From positions 411,473-475,472 of the forward strand of contig NZ_JABBCQ020000001.1 in the NCBI RefSeq assembly GCF_012844455.2: a DNA stretch of 64,000 bases, written 5' to 3'. Source of the stretch: Comamonas suwonensis. GTDB lineage: Bacteria > Pseudomonadota > Gammaproteobacteria > Burkholderiales > Burkholderiaceae_C. Below are positions 8,001 to 17,952 of this stretch, piece after piece (position 1 is the first letter of the stretch; every line of letters starts with the position of its first letter). Below the pieces are notes generated by a model. It ran no database searches and was not told the DNA's origin. It saw only the letters and a list, made by a program, of their open reading frames with translations. The translations under genes and the position numbers were made by a program.

Positions 8001-9350
8001 ACGTGTATAGGCGACTTCTCCATGCGAGGTGATGTCCAGACCCTGGCGTTCCGACTCTTCGGAGACACGCAGGCCCACTGTCAGATCTGCAATCTTGTAG
8101 GCGACGAAGGAGACAACACCCGACCAAACGATGGTCACCAGCACGCTCTCGACCTGCACCCACACTTGGTGTGCCATGTTGTAGCCTTCGGGTTCGATAC
8201 CGCCCAGACCCTTGGCGCAGAACACGCCGGTCAGGATGGCACCCAGAATCCCGCCCACTCCGTGCACGCCGAAGACGTCGCAGACATCGTCCACCTTCAG
8301 CAGGCGCTTCAGACCCGAAACACCCCACAGGCACAGAGGGCCGGCGATGATGCCCATGACGATCGAGCCCATGGGGCCGACAAAGCCAGCGGCAGGCGTG
8401 ATCGTCACCAGACCCGCCACCGCACCCGAGGCCGCACCCAGCATTGAAGCCTTGCCGCGGTGCAGCGCTTCAGCGGTAATCCAGGCAATGGCGGCTGCGC
8501 CAGTGGCCAGAATGGTGTTGATGAAGGCCAGACCCGCAATGCCGTTGGCGGCACCGGCAGAGCCGGCGTTGAAGCCGAACCAGCCCACCCACAGCAGGGA
8601 TGCACCCACCATGGTCAGCGTCAGGCTGTGGGGTGGCAGGGCTTCTTTTCCAAAGCCAATGCGCTTGCCCAGCATGTAGGCACCGACCAGACCGGCGACA
8701 GCGGCGTTGATGTGCACCACGGTGCCACCGGCAAAGTCCAGCGCGCCATCGGCACCCAGCAAACCACCGCCCCACACCATGTGTGCCATGGGGATGTAGC
8801 TGAAGGTGAACCACAGCACGGAGAAGATGATCACGGCCGCGAACTTGATGCGCTCGGCAAAGGCTCCCACGATCAGCGCCACGGTGATGGCGGCGAAGGT
8901 GGACTGGAAGGCCACGAACACATACTCGGGAATGGTCTTGAGCATGGACGACAGCGTGTCAGGCGTGATGCCCATGAGAAACAGCTTGTCGAAGTTGGCG
9001 AAGAACTTGCCTTCGCCACCAAAGGCCAGCGAGTAGCCGTAGATGGCCCACAGCACGGTGATCAGCGAGAAGATCACAAACACCTGTGCCAGCACAGACA
9101 ACATGTTCTTGCTGCGCACCAGACCGCCGTAGAACAGCGCCAGGCCGGGGATGACCATCAATATCACCAGCATGGTCGAGGTCAGCATCCAGGCGGTGTC
9201 GCCTGCGCTCAGGGTCGGCACCGCTTCGACTGCCGCAGCGACCGCAGGGGCGGCGGCGGTGGCAGCAGTTGCAGCTTCCTGTGCAAAACCAGTTGCACCG
9301 GCTGCCAGCAGACCTAATCCAAGGCCTGCACTTAAAAGTTTTTTGGTCAT
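7998..9350 (-). CDS. amtB: Ammonium transporter AmtB
   Basis: A 450-residue Amt/Rh/MEP ammonium channel of the inner membrane. The N-terminal segment MTKKLLSAGLGLGLLAAGAT ending in GFAQ is a probable cleaved signal peptide, as in other proteobacterial AmtB precursors. An Ala-rich stretch and eleven helices follow. The pore histidines are seen in GGTVVHINAAVAGLVGAYML and DVFGVHGVGGILGAILTG; the family segment GLALFYGGLVRSKN is also present. The start ATG is at 9350. glnK lies 40 bases upstream in the same direction. The last codons abut a partial CCCCCTGAGGCGC repeat element. Confidence 0.96.
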   Translation of the reverse strand: MTKKLLSAGLGLGLLAAGATGFAQEAATAATAAAPAVAAAVEAVPTLSAGDTAWMLTSTMLVILMVIPGLALFYGGLVRSKNMLSVLAQVFVIFSLITVLWAIYGYSLAFGGEGKFFANFDKLFLMGITPDTLSSMLKTIPEYVFVAFQSTFAAITVALIVGAFAERIKFAAVIIFSVLWFTFSYIPMAHMVWGGGLLGADGALDFAGGTVVHINAAVAGLVGAYMLGKRIGFGKEALPPHSLTLTMVGASLLWVGWFGFNAGSAGAANGIAGLAFINTILATGAAAIAWITAEALHRGKASMLGAASGAVAGLVTITPAAGFVGPMGSIVMGIIAGPLCLWGVSGLKRLLKVDDVCDVFGVHGVGGILGAILTGVFCAKGLGGIEPEGYNMAHQVWVQVESVLVTIVWSGVVSFVAYKIADLTVGLRVSEESERQGLDITSHGEVAYTR

Positions 9351-9390
9351 GGCAATCTTTCTAAAACGGGTTCCAGAGCGGCGGTGGCCT

Positions 9391-10499
<1,109 letters not shown>

Positions 10500-10543
10500 T
10501 CAGGGTTCCTCCGGTTTGAAAATTCTTTTAGACAATCTTTCAA

Positions 10544-10559
10544 AGCATGGACCGTGCCA
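10544..10559 (-). promoter_or_regulatory. Sigma-54 (-24/-12) promoter of porin-glnK-amtB
   Basis: The minus strand reads TGGCACG GTCC ATGCT, against the consensus TGGCACG N4 TTGCW, one mismatch. The -24 GG and -12 GC are correctly spaced. Transcription would begin near 10534, about 35 bases before the porin ATG. Confidence 0.75.
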
Positions 10560-10674
10560 AGTCTTGAGTCAGTGCTGAAAATTCAGATGATTTACGCTGT
10601 TTTCGCAATACCGACAGGCGATTGAAGCTATCAATTTAAGAGGGTCGTGGCTCTTGATGCCTATGCCGATGTCA

Positions 10675-10691
10675 TGCACCAAATTGGAGCT
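10675..10691. promoter_or_regulatory. NtrC-type activator site
   Basis: TGCACCAAATTGGAGCT matches the NtrC dyad TGCACCAAWWTGGTGCA at 15 of 17 positions. It is centred about 150 bases upstream of the predicted sigma-54 start, a normal enhancer distance. This fits nitrogen-limitation control of glnK-amtB. Confidence 0.65.
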
Positions 10692-10854
10692 GCTTAAATT
10701 TTTAGCACCAATGTTTCTTAACGTAAGCCTCTGTGGCTGCACTGTTCTGGTGCAATTCAGGTGAGAAGTGTCCTGCAGGCCATGACCGCAATCTCTGGCG
10801 CCCTTGCCACGGCTTGGCGATACTGGTGCATCGCGCTCCATCAACGAGGTGCCT

Positions 10855-12396
10855 ATGGGTCTGGCTCTGGTTCAAAGTCGTGCCCTGCTGGGTTTGCAGG
10901 CACCGAGTGTTACGGTTGAAGTCCATCTGGCCAACGGCTTGCCGTCGTTCACGCTGGTGGGTTTGGCGGACATCGAAGTCAAAGAAGCCCGGGAGCGCGT
11001 GCGCGCTGCCATCGTGAATGCAGGGCTGGAATTTCCCAACAACAAAAGAATCACCGTCAACCTTGCTCCGGCGGACTTGCCCAAAGACTCCGGCCGGTTT
11101 GACTTGCCGATTGCGCTGGGCATTCTGGCCGCCAGCGGGCAGATTGAAGCGGCCAAGCTCGTCGACTATGAGTTTGCCGGCGAGCTGTCTTTGACCGGTG
11201 CCCTGCGCCCGGTACGCGGCGCGCTGGCGACAGCGCTGGCTCTGCAACGCCAGCAGCACAACGTGCGGCTGGTGCTGCCGCCCGAAAGTGCGCAGGAAGC
11301 GGCGTTTGTTCCTGCTATTGAAGTCTTCAGCGCCCGGCATTTGCTGGATGTGGTCAAGCAGTTCATGGCCCACGATGCGCCGCCACCCCAGGCCGACGAA
11401 GAGGCATCGGGTGGCTGGCAGCAGGTGCAGCCCAGACCTGCGGTGGCTGCTCCGTCAGCATTGGACCTGCGCGAAGTGCGCGGCCAGATGCAGGCCAAGC
11501 GTGCTCTTGAAATTGCAGCAGCTGGCGCTCATGGGGTCCTGATGATCGGCCCGCCGGGCTCCGGAAAATCCATGCTGGCTCAGCGCTTTGCCGCCTTGCT
11601 GCCCGCCATGACCGACGAAGAAGCGCTGGAAGCCGCTGCCATTGCCAGCCTCAGCGGCCGCTTTACGCCAGAGCGATGGCGGCAGCGACCCTTTGCCTCA
11701 CCCCATCACACAGCCAGCGCTGTGGCGTTGGTCGGCGGTGGCTCTCCCCCTAAGCCGGGCGAGATCTCTTATGCCCATTGCGGGGCGCTGTTTCTGGATG
11801 AGCTGCCTGAATTCGCCAGAAGCGCTTTGGAGGCCTTGAGAGAGCCGCTGGAAACCGGGCACATCACCGTGGTACGAGCGGCGCAGCGGGCGGAATTCCC
11901 CGCACGCTTTCAGCTGGTCGCGGCCATGAACCCTTGCCCCTGCGGTTATTGGGGCTCACGTGTGCGTGCCTGCCGCTGCACGCCCGATCAGGTCTCGCGC
12001 TACCAGGCGCGTATCAGCGGACCGCTGCTCGATCGCATCGATCTGCATGTAGAAGTCGCGGCTCTGCCGCCCCAAGAGCTGCTGGCTGCGCCTGAGGGAG
12101 AGAGCAGCACGGAGGTTCAGCAACGCGTCAGCGCGGCGCGTGAAAAGGCGTTGCAGCGCCAGGGCTCGCCCAACCACCAGTTGCATGGCGCTCAGCTGGA
12201 TGCGCATTTGCAGCTGGAGCCGCAAGCGCTGGCGTTCGCCCACAAAGCCGCCGAGAAGCTGGGCTGGTCGGCACGCGGCACGCACCGGGCCTTGAAAGTA
12301 GCGCGAACCATTGCGGATCTGGCGGGGTCAGACGCGATCACGCAGGCGCATGTGGCCGAGGCCTTGCAATACCGCCGAGCCTTGATGCAGAACTAG
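10855..12396 (+). CDS. comM: ComM/YifB-family Mg-chelatase-like AAA+ ATPase
   Basis: A 513-residue protein related to ComM, the hexameric helicase that promotes branch migration during natural transformation. The N-terminal Lon-like domain covers about residues 1-170 (MGLALVQSRALLGLQAPSVT, LPSFTLVGLADIEVKEARER). The AAA+ core has Walker A GPPGSGKSM near residue 232 and Walker B ALFLDELPEF. A cysteine-bearing loop, MNPCPCGYWGSRVRACRCTP, and the C-terminal Mg_chelatase domain follow. The ATG at 10855 was chosen because it has GAGG upstream and matches the family start; an upstream alternative would add 17 unrelated residues. Confidence 0.93.
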   Translation: MGLALVQSRALLGLQAPSVTVEVHLANGLPSFTLVGLADIEVKEARERVRAAIVNAGLEFPNNKRITVNLAPADLPKDSGRFDLPIALGILAASGQIEAAKLVDYEFAGELSLTGALRPVRGALATALALQRQQHNVRLVLPPESAQEAAFVPAIEVFSARHLLDVVKQFMAHDAPPPQADEEASGGWQQVQPRPAVAAPSALDLREVRGQMQAKRALEIAAAGAHGVLMIGPPGSGKSMLAQRFAALLPAMTDEEALEAAAIASLSGRFTPERWRQRPFASPHHTASAVALVGGGSPPKPGEISYAHCGALFLDELPEFARSALEALREPLETGHITVVRAAQRAEFPARFQLVAAMNPCPCGYWGSRVRACRCTPDQVSRYQARISGPLLDRIDLHVEVAALPPQELLAAPEGESSTEVQQRVSAAREKALQRQGSPNHQLHGAQLDAHLQLEPQALAFAHKAAEKLGWSARGTHRALKVARTIADLAGSDAITQAHVAEALQYRRALMQN

Positions 12397-12496
12397 GCTC
12401 TGAGAACATCCACTGAATCATTGGGCATGATGATGTGGCTGCTGCGTTAACGATTGGCATTTGACGCTTGCCGTCCATTTCTACAGGATTGAGTTT

Positions 12497-13687
12497 GTGA
12501 TTCAGCGTGAAGAAATTCCTCTTTTACTCACCGGCTTCATGGCCACGCTCAGCGGTGTGGGGCTGGCACGCTTTGCCTATACGGCGTTGATGCCGCAAAT
12601 GGTGCATGCCGGCTGGTTCAGCGGCGAGCAGGTGGCTTATCTGGGTGCAGCCAATCTGTTGGGCTACTTGATAGGTGCATTGGCCGCCGCGCCACTGGCA
12701 GAGCGCATGGGCGCTCTACGCGTGCTGGTGGTTTGCTGGGTTGCCGTGATGCTGAGCTTTGCCGCGTGTAGCTTTCCCCAGCCCATGGCGCTGTTCTTTG
12801 TCTGGCGTTTGATCTCCGGCATTGCAGGCGCAGCGCTCATGGTGCTGGGCCCGTCGGTCGCCATGTCAGCCGCCGCTCCCCAGCGACGAGCCACTCTGGG
12901 GCCGCTGATGTTTTGCGGCATCGGCGTGGGGGCGTTGCTGGCCGCGACGCTGGTGCCCATGTTTGCGCGCAGCAGCCTGAGTGCCGTGTGGTGGGCGCTG
13001 ACCGCGCTGTGCGCCGTGGCCCTGTGGTCTGGCTGGCGCGCGGCGCGCCAGATTCATCCCCATGCACCCGTCGCCATTACGCCCACTGCTACTGCTACCG
13101 CGGCTGTGCCCGCTCGGTCGCTATGGAGTGCGGCGGTCATTCTGGTCTTCCTCGCCTATACCTGCGATGCCTTTGGCTTTGTGCCGCACACCGTGTTCTG
13201 GGTGGACTATCTGGACCGTGAGCTGCATCTGGGCGCGGGCTACGCATCCACGCAGTGGGCGTTTTTCGGGCTGGGTGCCACGGCAGGGCCGTTATGTGCT
13301 GCCTACTGCGCCACGCGCTGGGGCTGGTGGGGCACGACTACCGGCGCTTACGCCATCAAGGCCGTGGCCATTGGTATGCCGCTGGTCTGGGTGGGCTTTG
13401 CTGAGCATGCCGTGTCGGGCTTTCTGGTGGGGGCGCTGTCGCCGGGTATGGCGGCCATCACCTCGGGCTATCTCATGCAATTGATCGGCCCTGCGCAGCA
13501 CAAAAAAATGTGGGGCTATGCCACGGCAGCCTTTGCGCTGCTGCAGGCCACGGCCGGTTATCTGATGGCCTTTATCTACGCGCAGACCGGCAGCTACCGC
13601 AGCCTGTTTGTACTGGGCTGCACGGCGCTGGCGCTGGGCGCGCTGCTGGTGGCCTGCAGCCGTCTTGCACGCAGCGAAACGGTTTGA
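12497..13687 (+). CDS. YbfB/YjiJ-family MFS transporter
   Basis: About 396 residues with twelve hydrophobic segments. The first helix carries GVGLARFAYTALMPQM and the next YLGAANLLGYLIGALAAAPL, both typical of YbfB/YjiJ. I chose the GTG at 12497 because AGGA lies 8 bases before it; a TTG at 12461 would extend it by 12 residues without a ribosome-binding site. The substrate is unknown. It is followed seven bases later by the nitronate monooxygenase gene, so they are probably co-transcribed. Confidence 0.83.
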   Translation: MIQREEIPLLLTGFMATLSGVGLARFAYTALMPQMVHAGWFSGEQVAYLGAANLLGYLIGALAAAPLAERMGALRVLVVCWVAVMLSFAACSFPQPMALFFVWRLISGIAGAALMVLGPSVAMSAAAPQRRATLGPLMFCGIGVGALLAATLVPMFARSSLSAVWWALTALCAVALWSGWRAARQIHPHAPVAITPTATATAAVPARSLWSAAVILVFLAYTCDAFGFVPHTVFWVDYLDRELHLGAGYASTQWAFFGLGATAGPLCAAYCATRWGWWGTTTGAYAIKAVAIGMPLVWVGFAEHAVSGFLVGALSPGMAAITSGYLMQLIGPAQHKKMWGYATAAFALLQATAGYLMAFIYAQTGSYRSLFVLGCTALALGALLVACSRLARSETV

Positions 13688-13693
13688 CTTTTG

Positions 13694-14776
13694 ATGAGCA
13701 ATGCAATGAAAAATACCGCAACATGGATGACCCGTCTGGGTCTGCAGCATCCCATTATTCAGGCCCCCATGGCGGGCACTTCCACACCGCAACTGGCCGC
13801 TGCTGTCAGCAATGCTGGCGCATTGGGATCGGTCGGAATTGGCGCTTATGGCGTTGAGCAGGCGCAGCAGCATATTGCGCAGACACAGGCGCTGACCAGC
13901 GGCCCGTTCAACGTGAATCTGTTCTGCCACCAGACCGCTGCCTCAGACGTGCAGCGCGAAGCCGCATGGCTTGACTATCTGGCACCAGAGTTTGCACGCC
14001 TGGGTGCGCCCCAGCCTGCGGGCCTGCGCCGCATCTACAACTCTGCCGTGGGCAATGCACCGCTGCAAGCCATGGTGCTGGCCCAGAAGCCTGCGGTGGT
14101 CAGCTTTCACTTTGGCCTGCCTGAGCAGCAATTTATCGACGCGCTGCGCGCTGCAGGCATCATCACGCTGGCCTGCGCGACCCGTCTGGATGAAGCACGC
14201 CAGATCGAGCAGGCTGGCGTGGATGTCATCGTGGCGCAGGGTATGGAGGCGGGCGGCCATCGTGGCAGCTTTGTGCCTGAGGATGACCGGCTGATGGGTA
14301 CTTTCGCGCTGGTGCAGATTCTGGCGCGCGAATGCTGTCTGCCCGTGGTGGCTGCGGGCGGCATCATGAATGGCGCTGGCATTGCCGCCGCGCTGGAGCT
14401 GGGTGCTTGCGCCGTGCAAATGGGCACGGCCTTTATTTTGTGCCCGGAGTCCGCCGCCAGCCCCGCGTATCGCTCGCAGTTGCAGGGGCCGGATGCCCAT
14501 CACACCGCGATTACGGCCGCCATTTCGGGACGTTCAGCGCGCGGCATGTTCAACCGCCTGCACCAACTGGGCCGCGAGTATGCTCAGCCCTTGCCGGCCT
14601 ACCCCATGGTTTATGACGCGGGTAAGGCGCTGCATCAGGCGGCAAGTGTGCAAAGCAGCAGCGATTACGCCGCGCACTGGGCGGGTCAGGGCGCTCCGCT
14701 GGTGCGAGCCATGCCTGCCGCAGAACTGGTGCAGACGCTGGCTCAGGAATGGCATCAATCACTTCAAAGAATGTAG
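13694..14776 (+). CDS. Nitronate monooxygenase / 2-nitropropane dioxygenase-like
   Basis: A 360-residue FMN-dependent TIM-barrel enzyme that oxidises nitronates such as propionate 3-nitronate. The phosphate/FMN motifs are [20 protein letters not shown] at the start, [13 protein letters not shown] with the probable catalytic histidine, and [20 protein letters not shown]. The C-terminal part [20 protein letters not shown] is usual. The ATG at 13694 was taken; another ATG lies four codons downstream. It follows the MFS gene closely, which may export or import a substrate. Confidence 0.88.
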   Translation: MSNAMKNTATWMTRLGLQHPIIQAPMAGTSTPQLAAAVSNAGALGSVGIGAYGVEQAQQHIAQTQALTSGPFNVNLFCHQTAASDVQREAAWLDYLAPEFARLGAPQPAGLRRIYNSAVGNAPLQAMVLAQKPAVVSFHFGLPEQQFIDALRAAGIITLACATRLDEARQIEQAGVDVIVAQGMEAGGHRGSFVPEDDRLMGTFALVQILARECCLPVVAAGGIMNGAGIAAALELGACAVQMGTAFILCPESAASPAYRSQLQGPDAHHTAITAAISGRSARGMFNRLHQLGREYAQPLPAYPMVYDAGKALHQAASVQSSSDYAAHWAGQGAPLVRAMPAAELVQTLAQEWHQSLQRM

Positions 14777-14815
14777 CTACCTGCGCTTGATTGCATTGCT
14801 CAACACCTGATTTTG
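14773..14815. repeat. Decayed AGCGCT-type repeat (one arm)
   Basis: GTAGCTACCTGCGCTTGATT followed by GCATTGCTCAACACCTGATTTT keeps the AGCTNCNNGCGCTTGAT arm of the family, but its partner arm is degraded. It begins within the last codon of the preceding gene. Confidence 0.4.
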
Positions 14816-14832
14816 ACTGTGAGTTAACTCTA

Positions 14833-14844
14833 GTCTGTACAGAC
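14833..14844. promoter_or_regulatory. 12-bp perfect palindrome upstream of the SDR gene
   Basis: GTCTGTACAGAC is perfectly symmetric and lies about 60 bases before the SDR start codon. It resembles a TetR- or GntR-type operator half-dyad, but no such regulator gene is nearby. Confidence 0.3.
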
Positions 14845-14905
14845 GTAGCCAGCAGCCATGGCTTGACCCAGATTCATGCTATCCATAACAAGACGGAGAC
14901 ATGAG

Positions 14906-15763
14906 ATGAGCAAGGCATTGATCTGCGTGGTGACGGGGGCCAGCCGTGGCGTAGGCCGCGGTGTGGCGCTGGCGCTGGGCGCAGCGGGCGCAACGGTGTA
15001 TGTGACGGGGCGCAGCGTGAAAGAGGGCGACTCGCCCCTGCCTGGCACCGTGGGCCAGACGGCGGCTGATGTGACGGCCGCAGGCGGCACCGGCATTGCC
15101 GTGGCCTGTGACCATGGCGACGATGCGCAGGTCGCAGCCCTGTTCGAGCGCGTGCGCCGCGAGCATGGTCGGCTGGACATTCTGGTCAACAGCGCTATTG
15201 CCATTCCCGATCAGCTGACCGAAGCCGGCCCGTTCTGGAAAAAGCCGCTGGCCATGACATCTTTGCTCGACGTGGGCCTGCGCTCCAGCTATGTGGCCTG
15301 CCATTACGCCGCAGACTTGCTGATTGCGGCGCGGGGTCTGGTGATCCATATCTCTTCCGCAGGCAGTCGCTGCTATATGCATGGCCCGGCTTACGGCGCA
15401 GGCAAGGCCGGGGCGGACAAGATGACTTTTGACATGGCCTACGACTTCAAGCCCGAGGGCGTCAGCGTGGTGGCGCTGTGGCCCGGCCTCGTCAAAACCG
15501 AGCGCTCAGAGCGGGTGTGCGCGGCAGAGCCCGACAAATACGGCGACAGCTTTGACACGGCCGAAACGCCGCAATTCATTGGCCGCGTGGTGCTGGCCCT
15601 GCATGGCGATGCAGATTGCCTGAGCAAGCGCTCTGGCGGCGTGTTCTACACCTCAGAGTTGGCCAGCCAGTACAGTGTGCAGGACATTGATGGTGCCCAG
15701 CCCCCATCACCACGTGCCTACTTTGGTGCGCCGCCAGAGTTCTGCCCGGTGGTGGTGGAGTAG
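14906..15763 (+). CDS. Short-chain dehydrogenase/reductase (DHRS1-like)
   Basis: A 285-residue NAD(P)-dependent oxidoreductase. The nucleotide-binding motif TGASRGVGRG is near residue 10, LDILVNSA near 91, and the catalytic tetrad is shown by HISSAGS and YGAGK. The insertion GRSVKEGDSPLPGTVGQTAA after the second strand and the segment PEGVSVVALWPGLVKTE are like the eukaryotic DHRS1 branch. The substrate is unknown. The ATG at 14906 has GGAG upstream; an upstream ATG at 14876 is out of register with any ribosome-binding site. Confidence 0.86.
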   Translation: MSKALICVVTGASRGVGRGVALALGAAGATVYVTGRSVKEGDSPLPGTVGQTAADVTAAGGTGIAVACDHGDDAQVAALFERVRREHGRLDILVNSAIAIPDQLTEAGPFWKKPLAMTSLLDVGLRSSYVACHYAADLLIAARGLVIHISSAGSRCYMHGPAYGAGKAGADKMTFDMAYDFKPEGVSVVALWPGLVKTERSERVCAAEPDKYGDSFDTAETPQFIGRVVLALHGDADCLSKRSGGVFYTSELASQYSVQDIDGAQPPSPRAYFGAPPEFCPVVVE

Positions 15764-15769
15764 GCTGGC

Positions 15770-16402
15770 TTATTCTGCCTCTAGCTCTGCATACCAGTCT
15801 TCATAAATTTCCTGCACGGTCTTATCGTTGAAAGACCAGAAAGGCGACGGCTGTAGAGGGTAGTTTTCAGGAAGGCCGTGCACCTTGCGTGTGGCTGATG
15901 TCAGGGAACATTCAATCCCTTCGTGGACCACTGTTTTGGCACCCTGAACAGTCACCTGTGCATCGCCATTTTTATGAATGAGAACGCTGCCAATGGGGAT
16001 CTGAAGCTCCGTGAAGTCCATGCGTGGGCGGCGCTTTTTCATGCTTTCGGCAGCTTGCAAATCTGCTTTTGTCGCGTCGGCTTCAATGACGCTTTCAACT
16101 TCTTGCGTGGCATCTTCCACATGCAGCAATTTGAGGATGGAGATGACGCGATCCGCCTCGATGCGGAAGAACTCCCGGTTGGTGTTGATGCGAACATTTC
16201 CGAAGGCGTGATGTAGCGCTTTTTCGACTTCGACTGAATTGGGGACGCGACAGGCAAAAGCACAGTCAAATGGCACGGGAACTCCAGTGCTAAAGAGCTG
16301 TTTCATCCGGCCATCGACTTCTTCTAGGGTGGTTCTTCCAATTTTGACAAGCCCCGGCATGGCTGGGTTGGTTAAGACGTACACAATTTGCAGGCCACTC
16401 AT
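15770..16402 (-). CDS. GIY-YIG nuclease-family protein with a RAMA/DUF4357-like C-terminus
   Basis: A 210-residue protein. Residues 1-90 form a T5orf172-type GIY-YIG domain: VYVLTNPAMPGLVKIGRT, then VEKALHHAF and NREFFRI. A charged linker (about 95-130) leads to a C-terminal module, IPIGSVLIHKNGDAQVTVQG, then GIECSLTSATRKVHG and SPFWSFNDKTV. This follows the pattern of RAMA/DUF4357-like modules found on restriction-linked proteins. DNA binding or cleavage is likely for the family but not shown here. It is convergent with the SDR gene, six bases apart. Confidence 0.78.
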   Translation of the reverse strand: MSGLQIVYVLTNPAMPGLVKIGRTTLEEVDGRMKQLFSTGVPVPFDCAFACRVPNSVEVEKALHHAFGNVRINTNREFFRIEADRVISILKLLHVEDATQEVESVIEADATKADLQAAESMKKRRPRMDFTELQIPIGSVLIHKNGDAQVTVQGAKTVVHEGIECSLTSATRKVHGLPENYPLQPSPFWSFNDKTVQEIYEDWYAELEAE

Positions 16403-16423
16403 CAGCGCTTCTCTCTCAATTTT

Positions 16424-17194
16424 TTAAATACCCAGATACTGCTGGCGCACAGTGGTATTACCCGCCAGCTCGGCCATTGGCGCGTGATGCACGATCTGCC
16501 CCTTCTCCAGCACATAGGCGCGGTCTGCCACCACTTCGGCGAACGGCAGGTTTTGCTCGCTGAGCAGGATGCCAATGCCTTGCGCCTTCAATTCCAGAAT
16601 GGTGCGGGCCATTTGCTCGACGATCAACGGGGCCACGCCTTCAGAGGGCTCATCGAGCAGCACCAGATAGGGTTGCCCCATCAGTGTGCGGGCCACGCTG
16701 AGCATTTGCTGCTCGCCCCCGCTCATGCGGCCGCCAAGGCGATCCGGCATTTCACCCAGATTGGGAAAAAGCGTGAACAGCTTCTCGGGCGTCCAGTGCG
16801 GCACGGCAGTTCCATCAGGCCATTGGCGCTGCTTCTGGCGGCCGACTTCGAGGTTCTCCAGCACCGTCAGCTCGGTAAAAATGCGGCGGTCTTCGGGCAC
16901 GTAGCCCAAACCGCGCTGGGCAATCTGGTGCGAGGCTTTTTGAGCGATGGACTTGCCCATGAAGTCCATCTGCCCTTCGCGGCGCGGCACCAGTGCGGCA
17001 ATGCTTTTGAGTGTGGTGGATTTGCCCGCGCCGTTACGGCCCATCAGGGCCACGACTTCGCCACGGCCCACATTCAGGCTCACGCCGTGCAGGATATGGG
17101 CGGCACCATACCAGGCATTCAGGTTATGCATTTCAAGCAATTTATGGATTTGACCTATGTCTATCAAGTGCTTGGTGCTATGGTTTTGATTCAC
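16424..17194 (-). CDS. livF: Branched-chain-type ABC transporter ATPase LivF
   Basis: A 256-residue cytoplasmic ATPase. Walker A is GRNGAGKST, the signature MSGGEQQM and Walker B YLVLLDEPSEG. FTELTVLENLEVG is the LivF hallmark. The start is a GTG at 17194 that overlaps the livG stop codon (GTGA), implying translational coupling. An ATG at 17131 (MHNLNAWYGA) is the alternative and would fit a typical LivF length better. Confidence 0.9.
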   Translation of the reverse strand: MNQNHSTKHLIDIGQIHKLLEMHNLNAWYGAAHILHGVSLNVGRGEVVALMGRNGAGKSTTLKSIAALVPRREGQMDFMGKSIAQKASHQIAQRGLGYVPEDRRIFTELTVLENLEVGRQKQRQWPDGTAVPHWTPEKLFTLFPNLGEMPDRLGGRMSGGEQQMLSVARTLMGQPYLVLLDEPSEGVAPLIVEQMARTILELKAQGIGILLSEQNLPFAEVVADRAYVLEKGQIVHHAPMAELAGNTTVRQQYLGI

Positions 17195-17952
17195 TTTTGC
17201 TTCTCCAGGACGAGACCAGTGCCCAGATAGGCTTGCTGTACCCGTTCATCGGCGCGAATCTGCTGCGGCGTGCCTTCCGCCAGCAATTGGCCACGCACCA
17301 GCACGGCTACGCGGTCGGCCTGGCCGAACACCACGTCCATGCTGTGCTCGGTAAACAGTACGCCCATCTGGCGCTCTCGTGCAATGCGGCGGGCCAGCTG
17401 CATCAGGGCGACGCGCTCGCCGGGAGCCATGCCGGCGGTGGGCTCGTCCATCAGCAGCAACTGGGGTGCAGGGGCCAGCGCCATGGCCAGTTCCACCCGC
17501 TTCACATCGCCGTATGCCAGCGCACTGCAAGGGCGGTCGGCCTGCGGCGTCATACCCACTTGCTCCAGCAGGGCCAGCGCCTCAGTGCGGCGGTGATTGG
17601 CCGCGCGGGGCCACCAGCTGAAGATTTTTCGGTCTGCTGAAAGCAGCGCCATCTGCACGTTTTCTGCGACAGTGAGCGAGGCAAACGTCTGCGCAATCTG
17701 GAAGGTACGGCCCACCCCGCAGCGCCAGATGGTGCGTGGTGGCAAGCCGGTGATGGACTGGCCGTTGAGCAGCACCGCGCCGTTGTCGGGCGCAAGTTGT
17801 CCGCCCACCATGTTGAACGTGGTGCTCTTGCCCGCGCCGTTGGGGCCGATGAGCGCCAGCAACTCACCTGCTTGCAGGCTGAACGAGACGTTTTGCACGG
17901 CTTTCACGCCGCCAAAGGCTTTGCTGATGTTCCGGATTTGCAGCAGGCTCAT
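17191..17952 (-). CDS. livG: Branched-chain-type ABC transporter ATPase LivG
   Basis: A 253-residue ATPase, MSLLQIRNISKAFGGVKAVQ onward, with Walker A GPNGAGKST, a LivG-type Q-loop region GVGRTFQIAQTFASLTVAEN, and Walker B LLLMDEPTAGM. The signature is ALAYGDVKRVE instead of the common LSYGxQR. The start ATG at 17952 overlaps the stop of the permease gene by four bases, so the two are coupled. Confidence 0.92.
   Translation of the reverse strand: MSLLQIRNISKAFGGVKAVQNVSFSLQAGELLALIGPNGAGKSTTFNMVGGQLAPDNGAVLLNGQSITGLPPRTIWRCGVGRTFQIAQTFASLTVAENVQMALLSADRKIFSWWPRAANHRRTEALALLEQVGMTPQADRPCSALAYGDVKRVELAMALAPAPQLLLMDEPTAGMAPGERVALMQLARRIARERQMGVLFTEHSMDVVFGQADRVAVLVRGQLLAEGTPQQIRADERVQQAYLGTGLVLEKQK

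Larger units (their letters stand above)
10500..10854. other. Divergent control region between the ammonium operon and comM
   Basis: This is 355 bases without a supported gene. The left part holds a sigma-54-type promoter and an NtrC-type site serving the leftward operon. The right part (10700-10854) leads into comM and shows nothing I can name. A fragment GAAGCTATCAATTTAAGA near 10624 resembles one arm of the AGCGCT repeat family. Confidence 0.6.

Noticed and set aside
10544..10691. The idea that the sigma-54 site could serve comM
   Set aside because: The promoter is oriented leftward and comM is transcribed rightward from more than 290 bases away.
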